Part shown: piece by piece, positions 51,243-60,922 of the stretch
Numbering within the stretch: the first letter of the stretch is position 1
Layout of the letters: each line of letters opens with the position of its first letter
From: Amycolatopsis sp. NBRC 101858
Lineage (GTDB): Bacteria > Actinomycetota > Actinomycetes > Mycobacteriales > Pseudonocardiaceae
Length of the DNA stretch: 64,000 nt
Assembly (NCBI RefSeq): GCF_030269325.1
Contig: NZ_BSTD01000007.1
Coordinates: 620,001-684,000 of the forward strand
Direction: 5' to 3'
Program-made: the position numbers and the translations under genes
Notes under the pieces: model-generated
Database searches by the model: none
What the model saw: only the letters and a program-made list of their open reading frames with translations
Told to the model about the DNA's origin: nothing

Positions 51243-51858
51243 CGGGCCTCTGGGCGAGGAGTGCGTGACACGCCTGCGAGGCCAGCCAGGCGCCGGCTCG
51301 TTCCCAGGACCAGCCACGCGCGCGGAGGTCGCGCCACGGGCGGAACCCGAAATGGAACCAGAGGATGTCCGACGCGGTCGCGACGTCGATCCCGTCGCGG
51401 AGCTCGCCCAACGCCGCCACGCGGGCCGCGGCTTCGGCGAGCCGGTCCGCGTACGCGGCCTCGGCGTTTTCGACTGCCTCCGTGAGCAGCGGTTCGGTGC
51501 CCGCGTTGTCGTACAGCGCACCGAGTAGCCAGGCGCGGTCCCGGAACACCGCCGCGGTGCCCTGCGCGACTTCGGCGACGACCTCTCGCCCGGACCGGGC
51601 GGAGTTCACCTTCCGCAGCGAGTCGTCGATCTGGTCGTTGTTCGCGGCTTCACGGATCAGCTCGATCAGCAGCTGCGGCTTCCCGCCGACGCTCGTGTAG
51701 ACGGTGTTGACCGCCACCTCCGCGCGCGTGGCGATCTCCGCCAGCGTCGCCCCGACGTAACCCCGCTCTTCGAAGAGAGCGAGCGCGGCCGCGAGCACCG
51801 CACGGCGGGTTTCCGCCGCCGCGGACGTCCGCCGGACGGACTTGTAGGGGCGCGTCAC
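51232..51858 (-). CDS. TetR family regulator
   Basis: A 208-residue TetR repressor. The HTH is AVLAAALALFEERGY, then GATLAEIATRAEVAVNTVYTSV and GGKPQLLIELI. The C-terminal domain is of the common TetR_C type with FHFGFRPWRDL near the end. GTG start at 51858. It converges with the P450 and is divergent from the SnoaL-like gene across a strong operator/promoter; it probably controls that gene. Confidence 0.9.
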   Translation of the reverse strand: MTRPYKSVRRTSAAAETRRAVLAAALALFEERGYVGATLAEIATRAEVAVNTVYTSVGGKPQLLIELIREAANNDQIDDSLRKVNSARSGREVVAEVAQGTAAVFRDRAWLLGALYDNAGTEPLLTEAVENAEAAYADRLAEAAARVAALGELRDGIDVATASDILWFHFGFRPWRDLRARGWSWERAGAWLASQACHALLAQRPATR

Positions 51859-51891
51859 GTCGCTCAGCGTACTTCATCGTCACGCATCACA

Positions 51892-51920
51892 TTGACAGTA
51901 ATGCATTACTATCATTATAT
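51892..51920 (+). promoter_or_regulatory. Strong sigma-70 promoter with palindromic TetR operator
   Basis: TTGACA at 51892-51897 and TTATAT at 51915-51920 are 17 bases apart. The perfect 14-base palindrome AGTAATGCATTACT (51897-51910) fills the spacer, the classical arrangement for TetR repression. Downstream is the SnoaL-like gene; upstream, divergent, the TetR gene. Confidence 0.7.
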
Positions 51921-51964
51921 GGAGATACGCCGGATCCAGTGCGGTCCGGTCCGAGGAGGGAACC

Positions 51965-52522
51965 GTGAACACCAGCACCGAGCTGCAGTCCGCGATCGAC
52001 GTCTTCCAGGTCCTGGTGACCGGCGACCCCGAGCTCGCGCGATCGGTGGCCGCACCGACGTTCACCAACCGGGAGGCCGCGGTCGCCCCGCCCGCCTGCG
52101 CGGTCCCCGGGCCGGGCGGCCTGCTCGCCTCGAGCGCCTGGATGCGCGCCGCCTTCGACGACCTGCGGTTCCCGGTGATCGACGCGGGGTACGACAGCGG
52201 AGTCGCCTGGGTCCGGCTGCGGATGCAGGGGGTGCAGAACCGGCCGTTCGTCCGGTTCCGGGACGGCAAGCCCGACAAGATCCTGCCGGCCACCGGCCGG
52301 GCCATCGACTTCGAGCAGATCCACGTACTGCGCGTCGGCACCGACGGCGTGACGACCCACGAGGCGGTGCGCGACGACGTGACGATGCTCGGCCAGCTCG
52401 GCGCGTTCCCGCCGAAGCCGGCGGTGCTCTTGGCAATGGCGCGCGGGAAGCTGACGGGTTCGTCCCGCCGCGCGGCGGATTCGGTGACCCGCGCCGCGGC
52501 GGAAGCCGCCCGGCTGGCCTGA
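51965..52522 (+). CDS. SnoaL/NTF2-like protein
   Basis: A 185-residue protein. Its pattern fits the SnoaL-like ester cyclase/NTF2 fold: an N-terminal helix (IDVFQVLVTGDPELARSVAA), FTNREAAVAPPAC, then SSAWMRAAFDDLRFPV, a beta strand GVAWVRLRM and IHVLRVGTDGVTTHEA with the conserved Asp-His type pocket. It could be a small-molecule cyclase, hydratase or binding protein. GAGGAGGGAACC precedes the GTG. It is under the TetR at 51232. Confidence 0.75.
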   Translation: MNTSTELQSAIDVFQVLVTGDPELARSVAAPTFTNREAAVAPPACAVPGPGGLLASSAWMRAAFDDLRFPVIDAGYDSGVAWVRLRMQGVQNRPFVRFRDGKPDKILPATGRAIDFEQIHVLRVGTDGVTTHEAVRDDVTMLGQLGAFPPKPAVLLAMARGKLTGSSRRAADSVTRAAAEAARLA

Positions 52523-52791
52523 GGTCACCGCGAGAAGCCGGACGGGCAGATCCGCGGACGCGTGCCCGCACCGCCCTGCGAATCACCGCCCGGTCAGCCG
52601 GATGCGTGCCCGCTGCGCTTCTTCCGTTACGTCGAGCCAACTCCGCCGCCGGGTGGTGGCGGCGGAATTCTCACCGACCATGTCCGCCACCTCGAACCCG
52701 TCCCGCAGGATCCGGAACCGACCGCCGAAGTGAATCGGTTCCTGTCCCCGGCCGACCACGCGTAGCCGGCCACCAGCTCACGGAGCGCCGC
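52523..52791. other. Intergenic region without a clear gene
   Basis: About 270 bases between the SnoaL-like gene and the convergent GH2 gene. One short plus-strand frame (52562-52765) reads VEPTPPPGGGGGILTDHVRH, low-complexity and without a family; I see no hairpin or operator here. Confidence 0.3.
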
Positions 52792-55590
52792 TCAAGCGTC
52801 GAAGCGCAAGTACAGCGTCCGGTGGTGATCCCCCGCGCCGGTGTTCGGGCGGCTCTCCGGGCCCAGCGACGCGACTCCGTGGAACTTGTTGCCGATCGGC
52901 GCTATGCCGTCCAGGAAGGAGATCCCGCCGGCCGGGTAGGTGACCACCGCGTTCTGCGGATCGGGCCCCACCGCCGGGGTGAACAGCCGCAGGTACAAGC
53001 CCTCTTCCGCGGCCACCACCGTGACCGCGCCTTCGGTCGTTTCCAGCACCGCCCAGCACGTCCGCGCGTGGTAGCCCTTGAACTCCGGGTAGGCGAACGC
53101 GCTCGCCCCGGTCGCCGTGTCGTTGTACGGCTTGCTCCAGACGTCGGGAGACACGCCGCGCAGCCGGTTCTTGTAGACGCGGTACGGCCCGTCGCCGAGC
53201 CACGTCAGGCCCCGGACGTTCGCCTCCGGGTAGTCGAAGTTCACCCCGAGGTGGTCGTGGTCGCCGGTGGCGCGGTAGCGGTACTCCAGCCGCAGCCAGC
53301 CGTTGGCGTCCAGGCGCCAGCGCACGGACGTCAGATCTCCGCTGTAGTCGCACTGCACGACCCAGCCGGTGCCGTCGCGGAAGTGGCTGAACGCCGTGAG
53401 CGTCGCCGTCCCGCCGGCCGGCGTGGGCCCGTTGGCCAGCGACACCGGGGCGCCGCCGCGGCGCACGCCGATCAGCCGTCCGTCGGATTTGCCGATGGTG
53501 ACCCGGGTGGCGCCGGCGACGAGCGTGACGTCGGTGGCGGTCTCGGCCGCGGTGACACTGCCCGTGGTCGCCGGCTTCACCAGCCGGGCGGCGAAGTCCG
53601 GTGCCTTGCGGATGCGCCACGTCCAGCCGGCGACCTCCCGGCCGGTCGGGTCGGTCACGCTCAGCCGCAGCGCGTCGGCGCCGGTCCAGTCGGCGGGCAG
53701 GCCGAGCGTCACCGCGCCGGTGGCCCCCGGCGCGACGTCCGGCGCGCCGGCTTGCCCCTGAGACAGGACCTGGTGGCCGGTTTCCGCGCCCGGCAACGGG
53801 AAAGCCAGCAGCTGCCAGGCGAACCGGCACTCCCGAAGGTTCGTGAAGTCGTACCGGTTGACCAGCTTCACGGTCTTGTCGAACGACGCCGGGAAAACCG
53901 AGTCGTAGTAGCCGGGACTGGCCAGCTGGACCGGTGACCAGATGTCCTTGATCGTGAAGAAGCTGCCTTCCTTTTCGCGGTACGGCCCGAGGATCCCGTC
54001 GGGCGCCCGGCTGCCGTTGGTGTCGAGGGCGCCGCCGCGGTCGTCGCGCGCGACGCTTTCGTCGACCAGCGCCCAGATGAACCCGCCCGCCGAGCGCTGC
54101 GCGCCGCCCATGAGCTTCCAGTAGTCGTTCAGGCCGGCCCCGGCGCCGCCGTCGTAGAGCCCGTGCAGGAACTCGGTCGGCATGAAGATCGTGGTACCGG
54201 CGGCCTTGCTCGCCGTGCTGCTGTAGGTCTGGTAGTGGCTGGTGTCGATGCCGCCGAACGTCGTCCACGGGTGCAGCACCGCGCGCCGCTGGGGGTCGTA
54301 CCGCCCGAAGTCGTCGTCCAGCGCGGTGTTCCAGCCGCCTTCGTTCCCGTTGTCCCAGAACAGGATCGACGGGTGGTTGACGTCGCGCTGCACCAGCGCC
54401 TCGACCAGCGGGGCGCCGACGCCCTCGTCGTAGTGGCGCTGCCAGCCGGTCAGCTCGTCCAGGACGTAGAGCCCGAGCTCGTCGCACAGGTCGAGGAAGA
54501 ACGCGTCCGGCGGGTAGTGCGACATCCGGACGGCGTTCATGTTCATGTCCTTCATCAGCCCGATGTCCAGCCGGGCGAGGCGCGGACTGGACGCCCGGCC
54601 GGACGTCGGCCAGAAGGTGTGCCGGTTCGCTCCTTTGAGGACGATCCGCTTCCCGTTGACGTAGACGCCGTCACCGGTCCGGACCTCGATCGTGCGGAAG
54701 CCGAAGCGTTCGGCGGTGCTGTGCCAGGGCACGCCGGCGGCACTCGCGAGGGTCAGCTCGACCCGGTACAGGTTCGGCGTTTCGGCCGTCCACAGCAAGG
54801 GTTGTGCCGCGGTGGTGGTCAAGGTCGCGCCGGTGGCGCCGCTCGCCACGGCGACCGAAAAGGCCCCGCCGACGGCCGTGCCGTCGAGCCGGCGCAGCTG
54901 CGCGGTCAGCCGGGCCGCCGCGGTCAGCCCCGCGAGCGTGACCTGGGCGGTGAAAGTCCCGTCCGCGCGGGCGTCGATCGCGACTCGGTCGATCCGGGCG
55001 GCCGGGTACGCCGCCAGCGACACCGGCCGGAAGAGCCCGCCGAAGTTCCAGAAGTCGCCGCGGCGCTCGGCGTCGTTCACCGAATCGTCCGCCGATTCCT
55101 TGCTGACGGTCACTTCGAGCAGGTTCGGCTCACCAAGCCGCAGCAAGGCCGTGACGTCGTAGCGGAAGCGGTAGAAGCCACCCTGGTGCACCGGGCCCGC
55201 CGAGACGCTGTTGACCCGCACGTCGGCGTCGGTCATGGCGGCCTCGAACACCAGGAAGATCCGGCGCCCGGCCCAGGACGCGGGCGGCGTGAACGTGTGG
55301 CGGTAGTGGCCTTTCTCCGCCGGGACGAGGTCGCCGCCGTAGTGGTAGCTGCCGAAGCCGTGGCACTCCCAGTTCGACGGCGTAGGGATCGTCGCCTGCT
55401 CCCCCGCGCGCCGGCCGGCCGTGACCTGGAAGTCCCAGTCGACGGTGTGGTCGGCGTCGGCGCCGGTGAGCAGCACGGTCTCGGTCACCGGCCCGGTTCC
55501 GGCCGCCGCAGCGATTCCAGGCGCCGGCAGTCCGGCGGCGGCGACCCCGGCCGCGCTGATCGCCAGCGCCTGACGACGGGTGAGTTCCAC
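52792..55590 (-). CDS. Secreted glycoside hydrolase family 2 (beta-galactosidase/glucuronidase-like)
   Basis: A 932-residue enzyme with a Tat-like signal (TRRQALAISAAGVAAAG, then a hydrophobic core), so exported. The domains are in the GH2 order: sugar-binding jelly roll (SNWECHGFGSYHYGGDLV, in part), Ig-like domain, then a TIM barrel with NGKRIVLKGANRHTFWP and the acid/base motif WDNGNEGGW; the nucleophile Glu is in MPTEFLHGL. A long beta-rich C-terminal region with a galactosidase small-chain-like fold follows (about 600-932). GGGAGG precedes the GTG at 55590. It is divergent from the lectin-dehydrogenase gene. The substrate may be a plant galactoside; unproven. Confidence 0.85.
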   Translation of the reverse strand: MELTRRQALAISAAGVAAAGLPAPGIAAAAGTGPVTETVLLTGADADHTVDWDFQVTAGRRAGEQATIPTPSNWECHGFGSYHYGGDLVPAEKGHYRHTFTPPASWAGRRIFLVFEAAMTDADVRVNSVSAGPVHQGGFYRFRYDVTALLRLGEPNLLEVTVSKESADDSVNDAERRGDFWNFGGLFRPVSLAAYPAARIDRVAIDARADGTFTAQVTLAGLTAAARLTAQLRRLDGTAVGGAFSVAVASGATGATLTTTAAQPLLWTAETPNLYRVELTLASAAGVPWHSTAERFGFRTIEVRTGDGVYVNGKRIVLKGANRHTFWPTSGRASSPRLARLDIGLMKDMNMNAVRMSHYPPDAFFLDLCDELGLYVLDELTGWQRHYDEGVGAPLVEALVQRDVNHPSILFWDNGNEGGWNTALDDDFGRYDPQRRAVLHPWTTFGGIDTSHYQTYSSTASKAAGTTIFMPTEFLHGLYDGGAGAGLNDYWKLMGGAQRSAGGFIWALVDESVARDDRGGALDTNGSRAPDGILGPYREKEGSFFTIKDIWSPVQLASPGYYDSVFPASFDKTVKLVNRYDFTNLRECRFAWQLLAFPLPGAETGHQVLSQGQAGAPDVAPGATGAVTLGLPADWTGADALRLSVTDPTGREVAGWTWRIRKAPDFAARLVKPATTGSVTAAETATDVTLVAGATRVTIGKSDGRLIGVRRGGAPVSLANGPTPAGGTATLTAFSHFRDGTGWVVQCDYSGDLTSVRWRLDANGWLRLEYRYRATGDHDHLGVNFDYPEANVRGLTWLGDGPYRVYKNRLRGVSPDVWSKPYNDTATGASAFAYPEFKGYHARTCWAVLETTEGAVTVVAAEEGLYLRLFTPAVGPDPQNAVVTYPAGGISFLDGIAPIGNKFHGVASLGPESRPNTGAGDHHRTLYLRFDA

Positions 55591-55763
55591 CAGGCCTCCC
55601 GAGGTCCAATCTGATATATGACACACCGTACAACGACAATCGCCGACCAACCGGACAAGCAGGCGGACAAGTCTTGACGTCCCGGTCGCGGGCCCACGAC
55701 AGTGGTGCGGCACTCCGCCCCCTCGCCGCGGTCTCCGGCCGATCCACCGTGAAAGGTGGGAGA

Positions 55764-57839
55764 ATGCTCCCCTCGAACCTCCGTCGCAGACTGCGCCTCG
55801 GCGTCCTGACCGCGGTGGTCGCCGCCGCCGCACTGGTCGCGCCCACGGCCACCACCGCGACCGCCGCCACCGGCTCGACCGTGGTCGGCGTGGCCTCCGG
55901 GCGCTGCTTGGACGTCGTCGGCAACAGCACGGCGTCGAAGACACGCGTGAACATCTACGACTGCATCGGGCAGGCCAACCAGGCGTGGACGTTCACCGCG
56001 GCGGGCGAACTGCGGGTGTACGACGGCACGATGTGCCTCGACGTCGCGGGCGCGAGCACCACCTCCCCGGCCGACGCGCAGATCTACCCGTGCAACGGCG
56101 GCGGCAACCAGAAGTGGCGGATCACCGCCGACGGCACGATCGTCGGCGTGCAGTCGGGACTCTGCCTGGACGTCACCGGGGCGGGCACCGCGAACAGCAC
56201 CCTGGTCGGCTTGTACACCTGCACCGGCGCGGGCAACCAGAAGTGGCGCACCGCCCTCGGCGACGCCCAGCCGCCGAGCGTGCCGGGCAACCCGCGGGTG
56301 AGCGACCTCGTCTGCGACGCCGTGACGTTCTCGTGGAACGCCGCCACCGACAACGTGGGTGTCGCGTTCTACGACGTCTACCACGACGGCCAGCTGATGA
56401 AGTCGGTGAGCGGGAGCACGCTGTCGACGAGCCTCACCGTGGTCGGCGGCGTCACCTGGGGCCTGTACGTCAACGCGCGGGACGCCGCGGGCAACGTCTC
56501 GCAGGCCAGTGCAACGGTGCCGGTCACGCCGCCGCAGTGCCAGCCGGACACCCAGGCACCGAGCGCGCCCACCGGGCTCACCGGCAGCGCGTCCGGCACC
56601 ACGGTGACCCTGAACTGGACCGCGGCGACGGACAACATCGGCGTGCGGGCGTACGACGTCTACCGCGGCGGCGCCAAGGTCGGGTCGGTCACCGGGACCG
56701 CGACCGCGCCGCCCGCGACGACGTTCGTGGACAGCGGGCTGGCGCCGAACACGAGCTACTCGTACTACGTGGTGGCCCGTGACGCGCAGGCGAACGTGTC
56801 GCCGCCCAGCGCGTCGAAGACCGTGATCACCGGCGCGGCCTGCGGCGACTCGGTGTGCGCGGTGACGCAGATCGCCCGCGACACCGACATCCCGTGGGGC
56901 CTGGTGACGCTGCCGGACGGCACGATCCTCTACAACCGGCGCGACGCCCACGACATCGTCCACCTGAACCCCGCCACCGGAGCCAAGACGAGCGTGGGCA
57001 CGGTCCCCGGCGTGGACAACACCGACGGCGAAGGCGGGCTGCTCGGCCTGGCCATCGCGAGCAGTTTCGCCGGCGACCACTGGCTCTACATCATGCACAC
57101 GTCGCCGTCGGACAACCGGATCGTGCGGATCAAGCTGGCGAACGACAAGCTCGACACGGCGTCGGAGCAGGTCCTGCTCAGCGGGTTGCTGCGCAACAAG
57201 TTCCACAACGGCGGGCGGTTGCGCTTCGGGCCCGACGGCAAGCTCTACGCGAGCACCGGCGACGCCCAGAACGGCGACAACGCGCAGAACAAGACCAGCC
57301 TCAACGGCAAGATCCTGCGGATCAACCCCGACGGCAGCGTGCCTTCGGACAACCCGTTCGGCAACCAGGTGTGGAGCTACGGCCACCGCAACCCGCAGGG
57401 CCTGGCGTTCGACTCGCAGGGCCGGTTGTGGGAGCAGGAGTTCGGCAACGCGGTGATGGACGAGACCAACCTGATCACCAAGGGCGGCAACTACGGCTGG
57501 CCGGCGTGCGAAGGCACGTCCGGGACGTGCGGCACCGCGGGTTTCCTCGCGCCCAAGCGAACGTATTCGACGGCGGAAGGGTCCTGTTCCGGCATCGCCA
57601 TCGTCCGCGACGTGCTGTACGTCGCTTGCGAACGCGGAACCCGGATGTACCGCGAAGTGATCAGCGGCAGCGAACTGACCGACGTCCAGGCGTACTTCAA
57701 CGGCACGTACGGCCGCCTGCGCACGGTGGAACCCGCCCCCGACGGAGGCCTGTGGCTGACGACGACCAACAACGGGGACAAGGACAGCATCCCGGACAAC
57801 AGCGACGAGAAGATCTTCCACGTGGCGCTGGGCGGGTGA
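55764..57839 (+). CDS. Secreted ricin B-lectin, FN3 and glucose/sorbosone dehydrogenase-like protein
   Basis: A 691-residue Sec-exported protein (basic RRRLRLG, then LTAVVAAAALVAPTATTATAA). After it come a ricin B-type beta-trefoil (about 35-170; repeats GRCLDVVGNST, MCLDVAGAS, LCLDVTGAG each with a Q.W pair), two FN3 domains (about 172-265 and 273-365), and a six-bladed beta-propeller related to PQQ-type glucose/sorbosone dehydrogenases (about 380-690: DIPWGLVTLPDGTILYN, GLLGLAIASSF, YGHRNPQGLAF, KGGNYGWPAC). The layout suggests an oxidative or hydrolytic enzyme held on polysaccharide. It is divergent from the GH2 gene. PQQ dependence is not established. Confidence 0.85.
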   Translation: MLPSNLRRRLRLGVLTAVVAAAALVAPTATTATAATGSTVVGVASGRCLDVVGNSTASKTRVNIYDCIGQANQAWTFTAAGELRVYDGTMCLDVAGASTTSPADAQIYPCNGGGNQKWRITADGTIVGVQSGLCLDVTGAGTANSTLVGLYTCTGAGNQKWRTALGDAQPPSVPGNPRVSDLVCDAVTFSWNAATDNVGVAFYDVYHDGQLMKSVSGSTLSTSLTVVGGVTWGLYVNARDAAGNVSQASATVPVTPPQCQPDTQAPSAPTGLTGSASGTTVTLNWTAATDNIGVRAYDVYRGGAKVGSVTGTATAPPATTFVDSGLAPNTSYSYYVVARDAQANVSPPSASKTVITGAACGDSVCAVTQIARDTDIPWGLVTLPDGTILYNRRDAHDIVHLNPATGAKTSVGTVPGVDNTDGEGGLLGLAIASSFAGDHWLYIMHTSPSDNRIVRIKLANDKLDTASEQVLLSGLLRNKFHNGGRLRFGPDGKLYASTGDAQNGDNAQNKTSLNGKILRINPDGSVPSDNPFGNQVWSYGHRNPQGLAFDSQGRLWEQEFGNAVMDETNLITKGGNYGWPACEGTSGTCGTAGFLAPKRTYSTAEGSCSGIAIVRDVLYVACERGTRMYREVISGSELTDVQAYFNGTYGRLRTVEPAPDGGLWLTTTNNGDKDSIPDNSDEKIFHVALGG

Positions 57840-57977
57840 CGCGGGCGTTCCCGGGCTGACCACCCGTCCCGGTGATTATTCCCGCCCCCGGCGCCGTCCC
57901 AGCAGCTGGCCGCTTCCGCCCGGATCGCGGAATCCGGCGCACACTGCGGAGACGGGCCGACAGGAGGGAACGCCGGG

Positions 57978-59183
57978 ATGGCTTCAGGAACCGGACCACG
58001 GATCGCCGTCGCGCTGGACGGGGCGGGGTGGCACCCCGCCGCGTGGCGTGACCCCGCCGCACGGCCGCGCGAGCTGCTCACCGCCGGCTACTGGGCCGAC
58101 CTCGTGCGCGAGGCCGAGGCCGGCAAGCTGGACTTCGTCACCATCGAAGACTCCCTGGCCCTGCAGACGGTGAGCTACCTCGACCGGCCGGGCGAGCGGG
58201 CCGACATCGTGCAGGGCCGGCTCGACGCGGTGCTCATCGCCGCCCGCGTCGCGCCGCTGACCTCGCACATCGGGCTCGTGCCGACCGCCGTGGTCACCCA
58301 CACCGAGCCGTTCCACCTCTCCAAGGCGATCGCCACGCTCGACTACGTCAGCGGCGGCCGGGCGGGCGTCCGGGTGCAGGTCGCCGGCCGGGCCGACGAC
58401 AACCGGCACTTCGGGCGCCGTGAGTTCGGCGAGTTCCGGCTCGAGGACTCCGCCGAACCGGACCAGGCGAGCCCCCTGGCCGACCTGTTCGACGAGGCCG
58501 CGGACTACGTCGAGGTCCTGCGCCGGCTCTGGGACAGCTGGGAGGACGACGCCGAGATCCGCGACGTCGCCACCGGCCGGTTCGTCGATCGCGACAAGCT
58601 GCACTACATCGACTTCAGCGGACGCTGGTTCTCGGTCAAGGGCCCGTCCATCACGCCACGGCCGCCCCAGGGCCAGCCCCCGGTGACGTCGCTGGCGCAC
58701 GCCGCGGTCCCCTATCGGCTCGCTGCCCGCTCGGCCGACGTCGTCCACGTGACGCCCTTCGACCGCACCCAGGCCGCCACGATCGTCGACGCCGTCCGGG
58801 ACGAGCAGGAGCGGGCCGGCCGCGGCGGGGAGACGCTGCACGTCTTCGGCGACGTCGTCGTGTTCCTCGGCGAGACCGAGCAGGCCGCCGCGGACCGCAA
58901 AGCGCGGCTCGACGAGCTGTCGGGTGCGGACTACACCTCCGACGCGCACGTCTTCACCGGCACCCCGGGCGGGCTGGCCGACCTGCTGCTCGACTGGCAC
59001 CGCGCCGGGCTCTCGGGCTTCCGGCTGCGCCCGGGCGCCGTGCCGCACGACCTGACCGCGATCACCCGCGGCCTGGTCCCCGAACTGCGGTCGCGCGGAG
59101 CGTTCCGCACCGAGTACGAGGCCGGCACCCTGCGCGGGCTGCTCGGCCTTCCCCGTCCCGCCAACCGCTACGCCGCCGTCTGA
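57978..59183 (+). CDS. Luciferase-like (LLM class) flavin-dependent monooxygenase
   Basis: A 401-residue bacterial-luciferase-fold enzyme (FMN-dependent, uses a reductase partner). It shows LDFVTIEDSLALQ, VVTHTEPFHLSKAIATLDYV, SGGRAGVRVQVAGR, and a C-terminal GTPGGLADLLLDWHRAGLSGF, typical of the NtaA/SnaA/alkanesulfonate-type group. It is 12 bases upstream of a second LLM gene; the two form a likely operon. Substrate unknown. Confidence 0.88.
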   Translation: MASGTGPRIAVALDGAGWHPAAWRDPAARPRELLTAGYWADLVREAEAGKLDFVTIEDSLALQTVSYLDRPGERADIVQGRLDAVLIAARVAPLTSHIGLVPTAVVTHTEPFHLSKAIATLDYVSGGRAGVRVQVAGRADDNRHFGRREFGEFRLEDSAEPDQASPLADLFDEAADYVEVLRRLWDSWEDDAEIRDVATGRFVDRDKLHYIDFSGRWFSVKGPSITPRPPQGQPPVTSLAHAAVPYRLAARSADVVHVTPFDRTQAATIVDAVRDEQERAGRGGETLHVFGDVVVFLGETEQAAADRKARLDELSGADYTSDAHVFTGTPGGLADLLLDWHRAGLSGFRLRPGAVPHDLTAITRGLVPELRSRGAFRTEYEAGTLRGLLGLPRPANRYAAV

Positions 59184-59195
59184 GGAGGCCCCGAG

Positions 59196-60536
59196 ATGAC
59201 CCGCAAGCAGATCCACCTCGCGGCGCACTTCCCCGGCGTCAACAACACGACCGTGTGGAGCGACCCCGAAGCAGGCAGCCACATCGAGTTCAGCTCGTTC
59301 GTCAAGCTCGCGCAGACGGCCGAGCGCGCGAAGTTCGACTTCTTCTTCCTCGCCGAGGGCCTGCGGCTGCGCGAACAGAACGGGCAGATCTACGACCTCG
59401 ACGTCGTCGGCCGCCCCGACACCTTCACCGTCCTGTCCGCGCTGGCCGCGGTCACCGACCGGCTCGGCCTGGCCGGCACCATCAACTCGACGTTCAACGA
59501 ACCGTTCGAGGTGGCCCGCCAGTTCGCCTCCCTCGACCACCTCTCGGCGGGGCGAGCCGCGTGGAACGTCGTCACGTCGTGGGACGCCTTCACCGGCGAG
59601 AACTTCCGCCGCGGCGGGTTCCTCCCGCAGGATCAGCGCTACGACCGCGCCGAGACGTTCCTGCGCACCGCGTGGGAGCTGTTCGACTCGTGGCGCGGCG
59701 ACGAGATCGCCGCCGACGCCGAGACCGGCGTGTTCCTGCGCGATCCCGAGGCGGGCGCCTTCGCCCACCACGACGCGCACTTCGACATCGAAGGCCGCTT
59801 CCCGGTGCCGCGCAGCCCGCAGGGCCGCCCGGTGATCATCCAGGCCGGCGACTCCGAGGAGGGCCGCGAGTTCGCCGCGGCCACCGCCGACGCGATCTTC
59901 AGCCGGTACGGCACCCTCGAAGCCGGGCAGGCGTTCTACTCCGACGTGAAGGGCCGGCTGGCGAAGTACGGCCGGACCCCGGACCAGCTGGTGATCCTGC
60001 CCGCGGCGACGTTCGTCCTCGGCGACACCGACGCCGACGCCCACGAGCGCGCCCACGTCGTGCGGCGCCAGCAGGTCAGCGCGCAGACCGCGATCAAGTT
60101 CCTGGAGCAGGTCTGGAACACCGATCTCACCGAGCACGACCCGGACGGCCCGCTGCCGTCGACGGATCCCGTGGTCGACGGGTCCACGATCGCGCCCGGC
60201 CGCGCCAGCGTCCGCATGTACCGCGACCCGCTGGCCACCGCCCGCGAATGGCGGCAGCTGGCCGAGGCGAAGAACCTCTCCACGCGCGACCTGATCGTCG
60301 AGGTCACCGGCAGGCAGACGTTCATCGGCTCCCCCGCGACCGTGGCGGCGGCGATCGACGACCTGGTCCAGGCCGACGCGAGCGACGGGTTCATCCTGGT
60401 CCCGCACGTCACGCCGGGCGGCCTGGACGAGTTCGCGGACAAGGTCGTCCCGCTGCTGCAGGAGCGCGGCTCGTTCCGCACCGAGTACACCGGGACGACC
60501 CTGCGCGACCACCTCGGCCTGGGCAGCTCGGTCTAG
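59196..60536 (+). CDS. LLM class monooxygenase, NtaA/SnaA/DszA type
   Basis: A 446-residue flavin-dependent monooxygenase. HLAAHFPGVNNTTVWSDPEA, AERAKFDFFFLAEGLRLRE, and LDHLSAGRAAWNVVTSWDAF are hallmark segments of the nitrilotriacetate/DszA-type long LLM enzymes, with RPVIIQAGDSEEGREFAA further on. GAGGAGG-like sequence precedes the ATG. Its stop overlaps the convergent MerR stop by four bases. Together with the preceding gene it may oxidise a sulfur or nitrogen compound. Confidence 0.9.
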   Translation: MTRKQIHLAAHFPGVNNTTVWSDPEAGSHIEFSSFVKLAQTAERAKFDFFFLAEGLRLREQNGQIYDLDVVGRPDTFTVLSALAAVTDRLGLAGTINSTFNEPFEVARQFASLDHLSAGRAAWNVVTSWDAFTGENFRRGGFLPQDQRYDRAETFLRTAWELFDSWRGDEIAADAETGVFLRDPEAGAFAHHDAHFDIEGRFPVPRSPQGRPVIIQAGDSEEGREFAAATADAIFSRYGTLEAGQAFYSDVKGRLAKYGRTPDQLVILPAATFVLGDTDADAHERAHVVRRQQVSAQTAIKFLEQVWNTDLTEHDPDGPLPSTDPVVDGSTIAPGRASVRMYRDPLATAREWRQLAEAKNLSTRDLIVEVTGRQTFIGSPATVAAAIDDLVQADASDGFILVPHVTPGGLDEFADKVVPLLQERGSFRTEYTGTTLRDHLGLGSSV

Positions 60537-60910
60537 TCCCCCGGGACGGCACAGGGCTTGCCCGCCGCCAGCGAGCGGCTGGACGTCACGATGATGGCGT
60601 CCAGCCGCTCTCGCGTCGCCGTCATCTCGTGGACGCGCTCCTGGATGCGGTCGCGTTCGGCGGTCAGCCGGTCCAGCAGCTCCGGGGTGACCTCGCCGGT
60701 CACCACGCACGGCAGGATGCCCAGGATCGTCCGGCTCGACAGGCCCGCCGCGTAGAGCTGCTGGATCAGCTCGACGCGGCCGACCGCGGCGGCCGGGTAC
60801 AGCCGCTGGCCGCTGGGGCTGCGCTCCGAAACCAGCAGGTCCTGCTCCTCGTAGTACCGCAGCGCCCGGACGCTCACGCCCGTCTCCGCGGCCAGCTCCC
60901 CGATCCGCAT
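60533..60910 (-). CDS. MerR family regulator
   Basis: A 125-residue MerR protein. The N-terminal winged HTH is MRIGELAAETGVSVRALRYY, then LLVSERSPSGQRLYPAAAV; a coiled dimerisation helix (LLDRLTAERDRIQERVHEM) follows, and the C-terminus has one Cys only. The ATG at 60910 is chosen over a TTG nine bases upstream. It is divergent from the esterase gene, with an extended-spacer promoter and palindrome between them, as is usual for MerR activators. Confidence 0.9.
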   Translation of the reverse strand: MRIGELAAETGVSVRALRYYEEQDLLVSERSPSGQRLYPAAAVGRVELIQQLYAAGLSSRTILGILPCVVTGEVTPELLDRLTAERDRIQERVHEMTATRERLDAIIVTSSRSLAAGKPCAVPGD

Positions 60911-60922
60911 GGCGGTCAACCC

